A DNA stretch of 64,000 nucleotides. Origin: Luteimonas sp. RC10 (GTDB taxonomy: Bacteria; Pseudomonadota; Gammaproteobacteria; Xanthomonadales; Xanthomonadaceae). Shown one piece after another: positions 52,510 to 62,640 of the stretch. Both the position numbers and the translations under genes were made by a program. How positions within the stretch are numbered: position 1 is the stretch's first letter; each line of letters starts with the position of its first letter. The stretch spans positions 496,001-560,000 of the forward strand of contig NZ_JACHYJ010000001.1 of NCBI RefSeq assembly GCF_014192745.1, given 5' to 3'. Under the pieces are notes generated by a model that searched no databases, was not told where the DNA came from, and saw only the letters and a list, made by a program, of their open reading frames with translations.

Positions 52510-54032
52510 GGACATCGAGGTTTTCCGTGCTGACGCTGGCCGCGGGCATCGCGCTCGCCGGCTGCAGCGGGGGCGCGCCGGTACCAGCAACCGGCGAGGC
52601 CGCCCGGCCGACGCGGATGTTCGGGCAGATCCCCTTCCACGCCTGCACGCTTGACGGGGGCAATGCGGCCACCCGGGTCGAGGCGCAGTGCGCCACCTAC
52701 GAGGTGCCCGAGAATCCCGACGCGCCCGACGCCCGGCGCATCGCACTCAACATCGCCTGGCTGCCGGCCGATGCGAAGGACGGCGGCACCGCCGATCCGG
52801 TGTTCTTCCTCGCCGGCGGTCCGGGCCAGGCCGCGACCGAACTCGCCGCGCAGATCAATGCCGGCTTGCGTGAGGTACGCCGCCAGCGCGACATCGTGCT
52901 GGTCGACCAGCGCGGGACCGGCGGTTCGAACCCGCTGACCTGCACCGATGCCGATGGCCAGGCGCTGGAACTCGATGCGCTGACCGCGCCCGACGACGCC
53001 GCGCTCGACGCCTATGTCGGGCGATGCCTGGCCGGCCTCGACGGCCGCGCCGATCCACGTTTCTACACGACTGCCAATGCGATTCGCGACCTCGACACGG
53101 TGCGCGCCGCCCTCGGTGCCGATCAGATCAACCTGGTCGGCGGGTCCTACGGCACCCGCGTCGCCCAGCAGTACGCGATGGCGTATCCGCAGCACACACG
53201 CAGCATCGTGCTCGACGGCGTGGCCCCGAACGACCTGGTCGTCGGCGGCGAGTTCGCGCACACCTTCGAGGACGCGCTGGCGCTGCAATCCAAGCAATGC
53301 GCCCAGGACGCCGGATGCCGCGCACGCTTTCCCACCGATCTGCAGGCCCAGCTGCGCGGTGTGCTGTCGACGCTGCACGCAACGCCCGCACCGGTGACCT
53401 ATCGCGACCCGACCACCGGCGCGCAGCGCGACGGCGTGGTCACGCCGGACACGGTGACCGGCCTCGCGTTCCTGTTCTCGTACGCGCCACAGACCGCGTC
53501 GCTGCTGCCGTTGATCCTCGACGAAGCGGCGCAGGGCCGCTACGGCCCGCTGATGTCGCTGTCGCAACTGATGTACAGCAACGTCGACGGTCAGATGACG
53601 CGCGGCATGCAGTGGTCGGTGATCTGCGCCGAGGACGCAGGCCGTTACCGCGAGGACGGTCGCGTCGCCGATACGATCCTGGGACCCGGTGTCGCGCGCA
53701 TGTTCTTCGGCGCGTGCCGCACCTGGCCGACCGGCGCGCCGCCGGCCAACCACACCGCGGCCCTGCAGTCCGATGTGCCGGCCCTGCTGATGTCGGGCGA
53801 ACTCGATCCGGTGACGCCGCCCGCCTACGCCGAGCGCGTGCTGGCCGGCCTGCCGAACGGACGCCATCTGGTGTTCAAGGGCCAAGGGCACGGCACGTTC
53901 GCGCTCGGCTGCGCGCCCAAGCTGCTCGCGCAGTTCATCGAATCCACCGATGCCAAGGCGCTCGACGCCAAGTGCTTGGACGCGATGCGCCCGGTGCCGC
54001 CGTTCACCAGCTTCAACGGGTGGTCGCCATGA
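52506..54032 (+). CDS. Alpha/beta hydrolase, tripeptidyl-aminopeptidase-like (S33), lipoprotein
   Basis: 508 residues. Signal peptide with lipobox (LAAGIALAGC). The oxyanion region VFFLAGGPGQAA and VDQRGTGGSNPL, the nucleophile elbow GGSYGT with serine at about 214, aspartate in LLMSGELDPVTPP and histidine in FKGQGHGTFALGC form the catalytic set, with the TAP-like C-terminal domain. Cysteine pairs point to the periplasm. It is translationally coupled to the XRE gene. Likely cleaves short peptides or esters; exact substrate unknown. Confidence 0.92.
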   Translation: MRTSRFSVLTLAAGIALAGCSGGAPVPATGEAARPTRMFGQIPFHACTLDGGNAATRVEAQCATYEVPENPDAPDARRIALNIAWLPADAKDGGTADPVFFLAGGPGQAATELAAQINAGLREVRRQRDIVLVDQRGTGGSNPLTCTDADGQALELDALTAPDDAALDAYVGRCLAGLDGRADPRFYTTANAIRDLDTVRAALGADQINLVGGSYGTRVAQQYAMAYPQHTRSIVLDGVAPNDLVVGGEFAHTFEDALALQSKQCAQDAGCRARFPTDLQAQLRGVLSTLHATPAPVTYRDPTTGAQRDGVVTPDTVTGLAFLFSYAPQTASLLPLILDEAAQGRYGPLMSLSQLMYSNVDGQMTRGMQWSVICAEDAGRYREDGRVADTILGPGVARMFFGACRTWPTGAPPANHTAALQSDVPALLMSGELDPVTPPAYAERVLAGLPNGRHLVFKGQGHGTFALGCAPKLLAQFIESTDAKALDAKCLDAMRPVPPFTSFNGWSP

Positions 54033-54078
54033 CCGTGCCGCGCTTCGCGATGCCCCTCTTCCTTTCGGAGCTCCATCG

Positions 54079-54825
54079 ATGATCACCGCCCAGCAATTGC
54101 ACAAGGCGTTCAAGACCAAGGCCGGCCTGGTCCAGGCGGTCGACGGCGTGGACTTCGTCGCCGAGGATGGCCGCATCACCGGCCTGCTCGGTCCCAACGG
54201 CGCCGGCAAGACCACGACGCTGCGCATGCTCTACACGCTGATGAAGCCCGACCGCGGCCAGGTGCTGGTGGACGGCATCGACGCGAGCCGCGACCCGGCC
54301 GCCGTGCGTCGCGTGCTGGGCGTGCTGCCCGACGCACGCGGCGTCTACAAGCGGCTGACCGCACGCGAGAACATCCACTACTTCGGCCAGCTGCACGGCA
54401 TGAGCCAGGCCCAGATCGCCACACGCACCCAGGCGCTGAGCGACCAGCTGGACATGGGCGAGATCCTCGACCGCCAGACCGATGGCTTCAGCCAGGGCCA
54501 GCGCACCAAGACCGCGATCGCGCGCGCCCTGGTGCACGACCCCCGCAACGTCATCCTCGACGAGCCGACCAATGGCCTGGATGTGATGACCACCCGCGCG
54601 ATGCGCGAATTCCTGTTCAAGCTGCGCGACGAGGGCCGCTGCGTGATCTTCTCCAGCCACATCATGCAAGAGGTCGCCGCGCTGTGCGACCGCATCGTCA
54701 TCATCGCCAAGGGGCGCGTGGTGGCCGCCGGCACCGCCGACGAACTGCGCGCGCGCTACGGCACGCAGAATCTCGAAGACGCCTTCGTGCATGCGATCGG
54801 TTCGGAAGAGGGGCTGCTGGCATGA
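54079..54825 (+). CDS. ABC exporter ATP-binding protein, NatA-like
   Basis: 248-residue ATPase. Walker A GPNGAGKTT (about 38-46), signature FSQGQRTK (a variant of LSGGQ), Walker B VILDEPTNGLDV and switch histidine FSSHIMQE. CGGAG stands eight bases before the ATG at 54079. The next gene starts in its stop codon (ATGA at 54822-54825), so they make one exporter. In Bacillus the NatAB pair exports sodium; here the cargo is uncertain. Confidence 0.94.
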   Translation: MITAQQLHKAFKTKAGLVQAVDGVDFVAEDGRITGLLGPNGAGKTTTLRMLYTLMKPDRGQVLVDGIDASRDPAAVRRVLGVLPDARGVYKRLTARENIHYFGQLHGMSQAQIATRTQALSDQLDMGEILDRQTDGFSQGQRTKTAIARALVHDPRNVILDEPTNGLDVMTTRAMREFLFKLRDEGRCVIFSSHIMQEVAALCDRIVIIAKGRVVAAGTADELRARYGTQNLEDAFVHAIGSEEGLLA

Positions 54826-56003
54826 GCGCACTGCGATGGATGTGGTGCGTGATGCGCAAGGAGCTGCTCGATATCGGGCGCGACCGGCGCACGCTGTTCA
54901 TGGCGCTGCTGCTCGGCCCGCTGCTGTATCCGGTGCTGATGACCGGCATGAACGTGATGATGGAAAAGCGCGCCAAGACCGAACAGGACCGCGTTCTCGA
55001 AGTCCCGGTGCTGGGCGCGGCGCATGCGCCGAACCTGGTCGCGCACCTGGCGACGCTGGGCATCGTCGCGGTCGATGCGCCCGACGACCTCGATGCGGCC
55101 ATCGCCCGGCAGGACGTCGACGTCGCGATCGAGATCCCGGCTTCGTTCGCCGAGGACTGGCAGGCCGGGCGCCCGGCGACAGTCGAGGTCATCAGCGACA
55201 GCACCCAGCGCAACGCGCAGACACCGGCCACGCGGGTGCGCGCAGCGATCGCCAGCTACGGGCAGCAGGTGGGCGCGTTGCGTCTGCTCGCACGCGGTAT
55301 CGACCCGTCGGTGGTGCAGCCGATCGCGGTCGGTACGCGCGACATGGCGAGCGAAGAGGCCAAGCGCGGCATGCTGCTCGCGGCGCTGTTGCCATATCTG
55401 CTGATCCTGTCGAGCTTCATCGGCGGCTCGTACCTGATCATCGATGCGACCGCCGGCGAACGCGAGCGGCAGTCGATCGAGCCGCTGCTGGCCACGCCGG
55501 CCGCACGCGGTGCGATCGTCAGCGGCAAGATGCTCGCCGCCTGCGTGATCGGCCTGTTGTCGTTGCTGCTGACGTTGCTGGCATTCAAGCTCAGCGCCCA
55601 GATCGGCACCGGCATGACCCGCATGCTCGACGTCCGGCTGGCGGCGATCGGCAAGATGCTGCTGGTGCTGCTGCCGATGTTGTTCATCGGCACGTCGCTG
55701 CTGACCTTCCTCGCGGCCGCGGCCAAGAGCATGAAGGAAGCGCAGAGCCACATCGTCTGGCTGATGCTGCTGCCGATGATTCCGACGTTCGTGCTGATCA
55801 TCAATCCGATCAAGACCGAGTTGTGGCAGTTCGCGGTGCCGTTCCTGTCGCAGAACCAGCTGCTGCTCAAGATCATCCGCGCCGAGCCGATCGCGCCGCA
55901 GGTCTGGGCGGTGTATCTGCTCGCCAGCTTCGCGTTGGTGGCGGTGTTCTGGGGCCTGGCGGTGTGGCGCTACCGCCAGGAGCGGCTCGCGATCTCGGGC
56001 TGA
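54822..56003 (+). CDS. ABC exporter permease, NatB-like
   Basis: 393-residue ABC-2 permease. The first helix (RTLFMALLLGPLLYPVLMTGMNVMM) is followed by a large extracytoplasmic domain (about residues 45-175) and five helices near the C-terminus (LLPYLLILSSFIGGSYLIIDATAGERERQSIEPLLATPAARGAIVSGKMLAACVIGLLS). The GERERQSIEPLL motif is typical of the family. Coupled to the ATPase gene by a four-base overlap. Confidence 0.92.
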   Translation: MSALRWMWCVMRKELLDIGRDRRTLFMALLLGPLLYPVLMTGMNVMMEKRAKTEQDRVLEVPVLGAAHAPNLVAHLATLGIVAVDAPDDLDAAIARQDVDVAIEIPASFAEDWQAGRPATVEVISDSTQRNAQTPATRVRAAIASYGQQVGALRLLARGIDPSVVQPIAVGTRDMASEEAKRGMLLAALLPYLLILSSFIGGSYLIIDATAGERERQSIEPLLATPAARGAIVSGKMLAACVIGLLSLLLTLLAFKLSAQIGTGMTRMLDVRLAAIGKMLLVLLPMLFIGTSLLTFLAAAAKSMKEAQSHIVWLMLLPMIPTFVLIINPIKTELWQFAVPFLSQNQLLLKIIRAEPIAPQVWAVYLLASFALVAVFWGLAVWRYRQERLAISG

Positions 56004-56021
56004 GATCGCGCAGACGGCATG

Positions 56022-56076
56022 GGGGCGCGTGCGTTACACGCGCCCCAGCGTGCCCACCGACCACGCGTCGGTGGGC
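56022..56076. terminator. Twin terminator hairpins between convergent genes
   Basis: Two hairpins stand side by side: GGGGCGCGTG/CACGCGCCCC (56022-56031, 56037-56046) and GCCCACCGAC/GTCGGTGGGC (56052-56061, 56067-56076), each with 10-bp arms and a 5-base loop. They separate the permease gene from the convergent TonB-domain gene. Confidence 0.7.
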
Positions 56077-56083
56077 GCTTGCG

Positions 56084-57124
56084 TCAGTTGGCAGTCGGTG
56101 AGAAGCCGATCGTGCGGCGCGTGGTGACCGGTGCCGGTACCGGCTCGAAGCGCCAGCGTCGCACTGCGGACAACGCCTCGCGATCGAAGGTGCGGGGCGG
56201 ATCGGCGCGCACGATGCGCGCGCTGCTCACCGAGCCATCGACCGCGACGGTGAACTCGACCTGCACCTCACCGCTGATGCCGGCCCGCAACGCATCCGGG
56301 GGATAACGCGGCGCCGGGGTGCTCAATGGATGCAGCTGGACCGGCGCCGGGGCCGGCGCCGCTTCGGGCGGCGGCGCTTCGGTGGCCGGGGTGGGCGCCG
56401 GGCGTGCGGGTGCGGGGCGCGGCGTGTCCTGCGCTGGGCGCGGGGCCGGCTGCGCAGGCGCCGGCGTTGGCGTCGGCGCAGACGCCGGTGCGCTGCGCGC
56501 GCCGGTGGTCTCGGCCGGTGGCGGCCCCGGCAGCTGCTGCGCCGCCGAGACCTGCTGCTCGCGCTGCTGCTGTGCGCGCTCGCGCGCGATCTGCTGTTGG
56601 CGCTCGGCCTCCTGCGCGGCGCCGCGCTGCTGATGCACGGCCGCTTCTTCGGCGGTCGCGATGCTGGTGCGCAACCGGCCGAGCGCCGGGTGGGTGGCGT
56701 CGGTACGTTCGATCAGTCCCAGCAGTCGGCGCGCCTCGGCGAAATCGCCGCGGTCGCGGTTCTGCTCGGTGGCAATCACGGTCAGCGGCAGCAGGTCGAT
56801 CAGCGCGCTGGTCGCCGCGGCATCACCGCGCGTCTTGTCGCGCAGCGCGAGGTAGTACTCCATCGCGTTCTCGCCGGGCGGAAAGTACAGCCGGCTGTCC
56901 TGATACGCCTGGCCGGCCGCCTTGCGCAGATCGTCCGCCGAGAGTGCGGCCAGCGCATCGTCGGCCGCTTGGCGGCTCACGTCCGCGGTCTCGGCCGGTG
57001 CCGCGTCGGGCTCGGGTGCCTCGTCCCGGCCCCCGCAGGCGGCCAGTCCCAGCGCCACGCACAACGCCGCGGCCAGCCCGGTCCGCGACGACACTGCGGG
57101 CGTCGATCGATTCGAGACCATCAT
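56084..57124 (-). CDS. TonB-domain lipoprotein
   Basis: 346 residues. The signal peptide has a lipobox (LGLAACGG) rather than a lasting N-terminal anchor. A helical domain (about 50-150), a Gln/Arg-rich coiled segment (AEERQQQIARERAQQQREQQ-like, about 170-205) and a long Pro/Ala-rich spacer (about 205-265) lead to a C-terminal TonB domain (LSTPAPRYPPDALRAGISGEVQVEFTVAVDGSVSSARIVRADPPRTFDREALSAVRRWRFEP). The spacer and end are TonB-like, but the lipid anchor with glycine at +2 may send it to the outer membrane, so it is not a standard energy transducer. ATG at 57124; a second one follows directly. Confidence 0.85.
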   Translation of the reverse strand: MMVSNRSTPAVSSRTGLAAALCVALGLAACGGRDEAPEPDAAPAETADVSRQAADDALAALSADDLRKAAGQAYQDSRLYFPPGENAMEYYLALRDKTRGDAAATSALIDLLPLTVIATEQNRDRGDFAEARRLLGLIERTDATHPALGRLRTSIATAEEAAVHQQRGAAQEAERQQQIARERAQQQREQQVSAAQQLPGPPPAETTGARSAPASAPTPTPAPAQPAPRPAQDTPRPAPARPAPTPATEAPPPEAAPAPAPVQLHPLSTPAPRYPPDALRAGISGEVQVEFTVAVDGSVSSARIVRADPPRTFDREALSAVRRWRFEPVPAPVTTRRTIGFSPTAN

Positions 57125-57284
57125 CGTTCCCCAGGGTGCCTGTTCTTCAAAGTGCGTAGCACGCGGCAGCGCAGGCGATTTGTCAACCGCGCAGGTCGGC
57201 GTGCGGGCTCCGATTGTAGGCGCGTTGGCAGCGTGTTCACCGAACATGTGCGTTATCGGCGCGAGTGTCCGGCACTGGAACGGC

Positions 57285-58616
57285 CTACTTGCCGATGCAG
57301 AAGCTCGAGAAGATATGCCCCAGCAGATCGTCGGGCAGGACGCGGCCGGTGATCTCACCGACCGCGTCGTGGGCCATGCGCAAGGCCTCCGCCGTCAGTT
57401 CCAGGGTCTGCGCCTGCAGCGTTGCGCGCGCGTCGGCCACCGCATCGGCGGCAATGCGCAGGGCATCGACGTGGCGCTGCCGGGCAGTGAACGCGCCTTC
57501 GCCGGCCGCGGGCCCGGCGACCTGCGTTGCCAGTGCGGCACGCAGCAGGTCCAGGCCCGCCCCTGTGCGCGCGGAAACACGGACCACGTCATCGTCCGTG
57601 GCCGCGCCCTCGAGCAGGTCGACCTTGTTGTGCACGACCAAGCGCGCCGGCACATCCTGGATGTCACCGGCCACCGCGCTCAGGCCCGCGTCCGGATCGC
57701 GCGCATCGAGCACGACGATCGCCAAGTCCGCGCGACGCAGTTCGGCACGGGCGCGGCGGATGCCCTCGCGCTCGATCGCGTCTCCGGCTTCGCGCAAGCC
57801 AGCGGTGTCGACCAGAGTCAGTTCGGCACCGGCGATGCGCACCGTTTCGTGCAGCAGGTCGCGCGTGGTGCCGGCGATCTCGGTGACGATCGCGCGCTCG
57901 CTGCCGGCCAGCGCATTGAGCAGCGAACTCTTGCCCGCATTCGGCGGGCCGACGATCACCGCATGCAGGCCATCGCGCAGCCGGCGTCCCTGCTCGGCTT
58001 CGGCAAGCAGCACAGCCAGCGAGGTGGCCAGCGCATCGAGCCGCTCAGCCACGACATCGCCGCCGAGCGCATCGATCGGCTCGTCGGAAAAATCGATCAT
58101 CGCCTCGACGTGCACACGCAGGTGCAGCAGCTCGGCGGCCAGTGCATCGCAGCGGGTCGAGAACGCGCCGTCGAGCGCGCGACGCGCGGCACGTGCGGCG
58201 CGCACGTCGCCAGCGGCGATCAGGTCGGCGACGGCTTCGGCCTGGGTCAGGTCGAGGCGGCCATTGAGGAATGCGCGTTCGCTGAACTCACCGGGCCGCG
58301 CGAGCCGCGCGCCGAGCGCGCGGCACCGGGCCAGCACCTGCTGCAGCACGACCGGGCTGCCATGGCCCTGCAGCTCCACGACGTCTTCGCCGGTATAGCT
58401 GGCCGGGCCGGCAAACGCGATCGCGATGCCGTCGTCGAGAGTCTCGCCATCATCATTCTCGAACCGCACATGATGGGCATGACGCGGCCGCAACACCCGA
58501 CCGCACAGCGCCTGCGCGATCTCGGACGCACGCGGGCCCGAGAGTCGCACGATGCCGACGCCGCCAGCGCCGGGTGCAGTGGCGATCGCAGCGATGGTGT
58601 CGGTGGCTGGGGTCAT
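57285..58616 (-). CDS. mnmE: tRNA uridine-5-carboxymethylaminomethyl modification GTPase MnmE
   Basis: 443-residue GTPase that with MnmG modifies the wobble uridine of several tRNAs. N-terminal tetrahydrofolate-binding domain ([21 protein letters not shown]), helical domain, inserted G domain with G1 [13 protein letters not shown]2 EIAGTTRD, G3 DTAGLRE and G4 HNKVDL, and the C-terminal FCIGK with the essential cysteine. Start at 58616 (MTPATDTI). The gene lies after yidC in the conserved origin block. Confidence 0.97.
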   Translation of the reverse strand: MTPATDTIAAIATAPGAGGVGIVRLSGPRASEIAQALCGRVLRPRHAHHVRFENDDGETLDDGIAIAFAGPASYTGEDVVELQGHGSPVVLQQVLARCRALGARLARPGEFSERAFLNGRLDLTQAEAVADLIAAGDVRAARAARRALDGAFSTRCDALAAELLHLRVHVEAMIDFSDEPIDALGGDVVAERLDALATSLAVLLAEAEQGRRLRDGLHAVIVGPPNAGKSSLLNALAGSERAIVTEIAGTTRDLLHETVRIAGAELTLVDTAGLREAGDAIEREGIRRARAELRRADLAIVVLDARDPDAGLSAVAGDIQDVPARLVVHNKVDLLEGAATDDDVVRVSARTGAGLDLLRAALATQVAGPAAGEGAFTARQRHVDALRIAADAVADARATLQAQTLELTAEALRMAHDAVGEITGRVLPDDLLGHIFSSFCIGK

Positions 58617-58633
58617 GTCGTTGCTCCTCAACG

Positions 58634-58661
58634 CACGAGCCCGCCATGCGGCGGGCTCGTG
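58634..58661 (-). terminator. Hairpin between yidC and mnmE
   Basis: A perfect 12-bp stem (arm CACGAGCCCGCC) around an ATGC loop, 22 bases past the yidC stop and 17 bases before the mnmE start. It may end or attenuate the rpmH-rnpA-yidC transcript. Confidence 0.65.
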
Positions 58662-58682
58662 GAGATCGCGTCGGCGCGGCCG

Positions 58683-60389
58683 TCAGGCCTTGGCCGGCGC
58701 CTCGCTGTAGCGCTTGATCATCCACCACTGCTGCAGCAGGCCCAGGCCGCCGTTGGTGACCCAGTACAGCACCAGGCCCGAGGGGAAGAAGATCATGATC
58801 ACGCCGAAGATCAGCGGCATCAGCTGCATGATCTTCTGCTGCATCGGGTCGACGCCGACCATCGGCGTGAGCTTCTGCGTCGCCCACATGATCGCGATGT
58901 TGAGCACCGGCAGGATGAAGTAGGGGTCGCGCGCGGTCAGGTCCTGGATCCACAGCATCCACGGCGTGTGGCGCAGTTCCACCGATTCGAGCAGCACCCA
59001 GTACAGCGCGAAGAACACCGGCATCTGCAGCAGCACCGGCAGGCAGCCGCCGATCGGGTTGATCTTCTCCTTCTTGTACAGCTCCATCATCGCCATCTGG
59101 AACTTCTGCTTGTCGTCCCCGTAGCGTTCCTTGAGCTGGGCGATGCGCGGCTGGAACTTGCGCATCTTCGCCATCGACTTGTACTGGGCGACCGACAGCG
59201 GATAGAGCGCCAGCTTCACCAGCAGCACCAGGCCGATGATCGACCAACCCCAGTTGCCGATCAGGCCGTGCAGCTTGGCCAGCACCCAGAACAGGCCTTC
59301 GCCGAGCATCGCGAACAGGGTGAAGCGGCTGTAGTCGACGACGCGGTCGAGACCACGCACGCCCTGCGCCTTGATCAGGTCGACCTGCTTGGGTCCGATC
59401 CACAGCCGGGCGCTGGTGGCGGCCTGCTGACCGGCGGCGACCGAAATCGGCGGGCCAAGTTCGCGAATCAGGTAGCGCGGTGCGCCCGTGCTGCGATCGA
59501 CCTGCATCGAGATCGTGCTCGCATCGTCGGCGCGCGGAATCCAGGCGCTGAAGAAGTGGTGCTGCGCCATCGCGATCCACACCTGGGTGTCCTTCGCGTT
59601 GAGCGGGCCGTCGCTTTCGAAGTCGCCGAGCTGGCGGCGGCTGTAGCCGATCTCACTGCCGAACCAGGTCGCACCGACCAGGCTGTAGGACTCGGGATTG
59701 GTCATGCCGCGCTTGACCGCAGGTGCGGTGCGGATCAGCTGGCGATAGGCGAAGCCCTGCCACGGCGCGCTGCCGGCGTTGACGATCTCGTCGCGCACTT
59801 CGATCGCGTAGTCGGCACGCGAGAACACGAAGTTGCGGCGGATGGTGACGCCGTCGGCACCGGTCCACACGAACGGCACCACCAGGGTGCCTTCACCGTC
59901 GGCCAGCGTGTAGGACGTGGCCTGGCCCTCGGGCACGAATGCGCCCTCGTGGCTGGGCGCGGCATTGTTGCCACTGACCCAACCGGCCTGCGCGGCGTAG
60001 TAATGCAGCGGATCGGTATCGAGCATGCGCACCGGCGGGCTGTCGGCGTCGCGGGTCTGCGGATAGGCCAGCAGGTCGGCCTCGACGACGTTGCCGCCAT
60101 CGAGCACGACGCGCAGTACATCGGTCTGCACCACCACGCGGCGCGCAGCGGCGGCGGCACTGGTCGCCGGCGCGGAGGTCGCACCGGGCACGGTGGGCGC
60201 CGCGGTCGCAGCCGGCGCTTCGGGCACGGCCGCACCCGGCGCCTGCGGCGTCGGCACGGTCGGCGAGGCGGTGGCGGCACTGGTCTGGGCCGGCTGCGCG
60301 GCAGCCGCCTTCTCCTTGCCCCACTCCATCCAGAGCAGCACGGCGACCATCAGCCAGGCGAGGATCAGGAAAGTACGGATCTGGTTCAT
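58683..60389 (-). CDS. yidC: Membrane protein insertase YidC
   Basis: 568-residue inner-membrane insertase that works alone or with SecYEG. N-terminal anchor (MNQIRTFLILAWLMVAVLLWMEW), Ala/Pro-rich linker, a large periplasmic beta domain (about 75-345) and the conserved five-helix core (WGWSIIGLVLLVKLALYPLSVAQYKSMAKMRKFQPRIAQLKERYGDDKQKFQMAMMELYKKEKINPIGGCLPVLLQMPVFFALYWVL). The core arginine/charged groove region is intact. It begins 13 bases after rnpA on the same strand; no yidD lies between. Confidence 0.97.
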   Translation of the reverse strand: MNQIRTFLILAWLMVAVLLWMEWGKEKAAAAQPAQTSAATASPTVPTPQAPGAAVPEAPAATAAPTVPGATSAPATSAAAAARRVVVQTDVLRVVLDGGNVVEADLLAYPQTRDADSPPVRMLDTDPLHYYAAQAGWVSGNNAAPSHEGAFVPEGQATSYTLADGEGTLVVPFVWTGADGVTIRRNFVFSRADYAIEVRDEIVNAGSAPWQGFAYRQLIRTAPAVKRGMTNPESYSLVGATWFGSEIGYSRRQLGDFESDGPLNAKDTQVWIAMAQHHFFSAWIPRADDASTISMQVDRSTGAPRYLIRELGPPISVAAGQQAATSARLWIGPKQVDLIKAQGVRGLDRVVDYSRFTLFAMLGEGLFWVLAKLHGLIGNWGWSIIGLVLLVKLALYPLSVAQYKSMAKMRKFQPRIAQLKERYGDDKQKFQMAMMELYKKEKINPIGGCLPVLLQMPVFFALYWVLLESVELRHTPWMLWIQDLTARDPYFILPVLNIAIMWATQKLTPMVGVDPMQQKIMQLMPLIFGVIMIFFPSGLVLYWVTNGGLGLLQQWWMIKRYSEAPAKA

Positions 60390-60402
60390 CAGGCGGGCAG
60401 GC

Positions 60403-60819
60403 TCATGCGCCGGACGTGGCCGGCGTGGATGGAATCGGGGAGGCGGGCATTGTGCCGACCGGGGCGGCCAGCGGCAACGCGCGGGCACGCCGCAGTGCGG
60501 AGATGAAGGCAGTGCGCAGCGCCGCGTTGTCGGCGCCGGCCGCGGGCGGGCGGGCGACGACGACATAGCTACCGGGCTTGAGCTCGGCCTGCAGCAGGCG
60601 GAACTGGTCGCGCAACACGCGCTTGATGCGGTTGCGGCCGACCGCACGCTTGTCGACCTTGCGCGAGACCGCCAGCCCCAGGCGGGCCGGGCCGGGCTCG
60701 GGCAACAGGTGCACGGCCAGCAACGGCGACGCGGTGCGGGTCGCGCTGGCGAAGATGCGATCGAAATCGGCACGCGCGCGAACGCGCATGTGCCGCGGGT
60801 AGCGGGCACCTGCGTTCAT
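60403..60819 (-). CDS. rnpA: Ribonuclease P protein component
   Basis: 138-residue protein cofactor of RNase P. The RNR motif is seen in VSRKVDKRAVGRNRIKRVLRDQFRLLQ, with the FDRIFASATR and LGLAVSRKV blocks. The C-terminus has a proline/alanine extension (APVGTMPASPIPSTPATSGA). ATG at 60819 is chosen before RYPRHMRVRARADFDRIF; an ATG at 60789 (MRVRARADF) is a possible alternative. Downstream of rpmH as in nearly all bacteria. Confidence 0.95.
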   Translation of the reverse strand: MNAGARYPRHMRVRARADFDRIFASATRTASPLLAVHLLPEPGPARLGLAVSRKVDKRAVGRNRIKRVLRDQFRLLQAELKPGSYVVVARPPAAGADNAALRTAFISALRRARALPLAAPVGTMPASPIPSTPATSGA

Positions 60820-60895
60820 CGGGATGGCGCGGCGGACGGAACGGCGCGCGGCGGGTCGCGGCGCACCGTTCCGACAGGAAGCATCCTGGCGGCGA

Positions 60896-61036
60896 TTAGG
60901 CCGAGAGGACCTTGCGGCCCTTGGCGCGGCGACGGGCCAGGATCTTGCGGCCGTCGGCAGTCGCCATGCGGGCACGGAAGCCGTGGTCGCGCTTGCGCTT
61001 GAGGTTGCTGGGTTGGTAGGTGCGCTTGGTAGCCAT
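60896..61036 (-). CDS. rpmH: Ribosomal protein L34
   Basis: 46 residues, full length: [20 protein letters not shown], then [26 protein letters not shown]. Part of the large ribosomal subunit. It stands at the head of the rpmH-rnpA-yidC group and divergent from dnaA. ATG at 61036. Confidence 0.98.
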   Translation of the reverse strand: MATKRTYQPSNLKRKRDHGFRARMATADGRKILARRRAKGRKVLSA

Positions 61037-61257
61037 GGTGACGCCTTCTGGGGCAACGCGACGAAAAGGAACCGGAAATTCTAGCGGCGCCGTGCCGGGC
61101 CGGTCAAGTCGGCCTTCCGCCACGCGGCGGGCGTGCCATGGCGTCGCAGGGCGAGTGCCGACAGCGACATGGTAGTCTGCCAGCCCTCTTTCCCGGTGCC
61201 GGAAGTCGCGCGGCTGCGCGACGGCCGCACCGTACTTTTTGGTCGATTGCGCGCCCT

Positions 61258-62604
61258 ATGGATGTCTGGCCCCGCTGCCTCCAACGCCTCGAAGCCGAGT
61301 ATCCGGCCGAGGAAGTCCACACCTGGCTCAAGCCGCTGCAGGCCCGGGCCGATGCGCAGGCCACGGTGCTCTACGCCCCGAATGCGTTCGTCCGCGACGA
61401 GGTGCAGGCGCGCTACATGCCCCGCATCCGCGAATTGCTGGCCCATTTCGCCGGCCATGACGAGGTGAGCCTGCAGGTCGGGTCGCTGCCGCGCGCCGCC
61501 GCACCGCCGCCGCCGCAAGCCGCCCCCACGCCGTTCGGCGAGGCCCGGGCCAGCACGCCCGCCGCGCCGATCGAGGCGTTCGCCGGCAACATGGACAGCC
61601 ATTACACCTTCGACAACTTCGTCGAAGGCCGCAGCAACCAGATGGGCCGTGCCGCGGCCTGGCAGGCCGCACTCAAGCCCGGCGACCGCGCACACAACCC
61701 GCTGCTGCTCTACGGCGGCACCGGCCTGGGCAAGACCCACCTGATGTTCGCCGCCGGCAACGAGATGCGCCGGCAGAACCCGCGCGCGCGCGTGCTGTAT
61801 CTGCGTTCGGAGGAGTTCTACAGCGCGTTCTTCCGCTCGATCCAGGAAAAGACGTCGGACCAGTTCAAGCGTCAGTTCCGCCAGATCGACGCGCTGCTGA
61901 TCGACGACATCCAGTTCTTCGCCGGCAAGGACCGGACCCAGGAAGAGTTCTTCCATACCTTCAACACGCTGTTCGACAGCAAGCAGCAGATCATCATGAC
62001 CTGCGACCGCTACCCACGTGAGGTCGACGGCCTGGAGCCGCGGCTCAAGTCGCGGCTGGCCTGGGGCCTGTCGGTGGCGATCGACCCGCCGGACTTCGAG
62101 ACCCGCGCGGCAATCGTGCTGGCCAAGGCCGCCGAGCGCGGCACCCAGGTGCCCGACGACGTGGCGTTCCTGCTGGCCAAGAAGATGCATTCGAACGTGC
62201 GCGACCTCGAGGGCGCACTCAATACGCTGGCTGCGCGCGCGAACTTCATGGGCCGGGCGATCACCGTCGAGTTCGCGACCGAGACGCTGCGCGATCTGCT
62301 GCGCGCCCAACAGCAGGCGATCAGCATTGCCAACATCCAGAAGGTCGTCGCCGACTACTACGGCCTGCAGATCAAGGACCTGCTGTCCAAGCGCCGTACG
62401 CGCTCGCTGGCGCGGCCCCGGCAGGTGGCGATGGCACTGTCCAAGGAGCTGACCGAGCACAGCCTGCCGGAGATCGGCGAGGCTTTTGCCGGGCGCGACC
62501 ACACGACGGTACTGCACGCCTGCCGTCAGATCCGCACCCTGATCGAAAGCGACGGCAAATTACGCGAGGATTGGGACAAGCTGATCCGCAAGCTCAGCGA
62601 GTAA
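61258..62604 (+). CDS. dnaA: Chromosomal replication initiator DnaA
   Basis: 448-residue AAA+ initiator. Domain I ([28 protein letters not shown]) binds DnaB/DiaA-type partners, domain II is a proline-rich linker (about 80-110), domain III has Walker [10 protein letters not shown] and Walker [11 protein letters not shown], and domain IV the box-binding helix-turn-helix with [26 protein letters not shown] at 61258 starts the conserved domain; the ribosome site is weak. It precedes the DnaA-box region and dnaN. Confidence 0.98.
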   Translation: MDVWPRCLQRLEAEYPAEEVHTWLKPLQARADAQATVLYAPNAFVRDEVQARYMPRIRELLAHFAGHDEVSLQVGSLPRAAAPPPPQAAPTPFGEARASTPAAPIEAFAGNMDSHYTFDNFVEGRSNQMGRAAAWQAALKPGDRAHNPLLLYGGTGLGKTHLMFAAGNEMRRQNPRARVLYLRSEEFYSAFFRSIQEKTSDQFKRQFRQIDALLIDDIQFFAGKDRTQEEFFHTFNTLFDSKQQIIMTCDRYPREVDGLEPRLKSRLAWGLSVAIDPPDFETRAAIVLAKAAERGTQVPDDVAFLLAKKMHSNVRDLEGALNTLAARANFMGRAITVEFATETLRDLLRAQQQAISIANIQKVVADYYGLQIKDLLSKRRTRSLARPRQVAMALSKELTEHSLPEIGEAFAGRDHTTVLHACRQIRTLIESDGKLREDWDKLIRKLSE

Positions 62605-62640
62605 GCTGCGCAAATCCGGGGACCGCACAACACCGGGACG

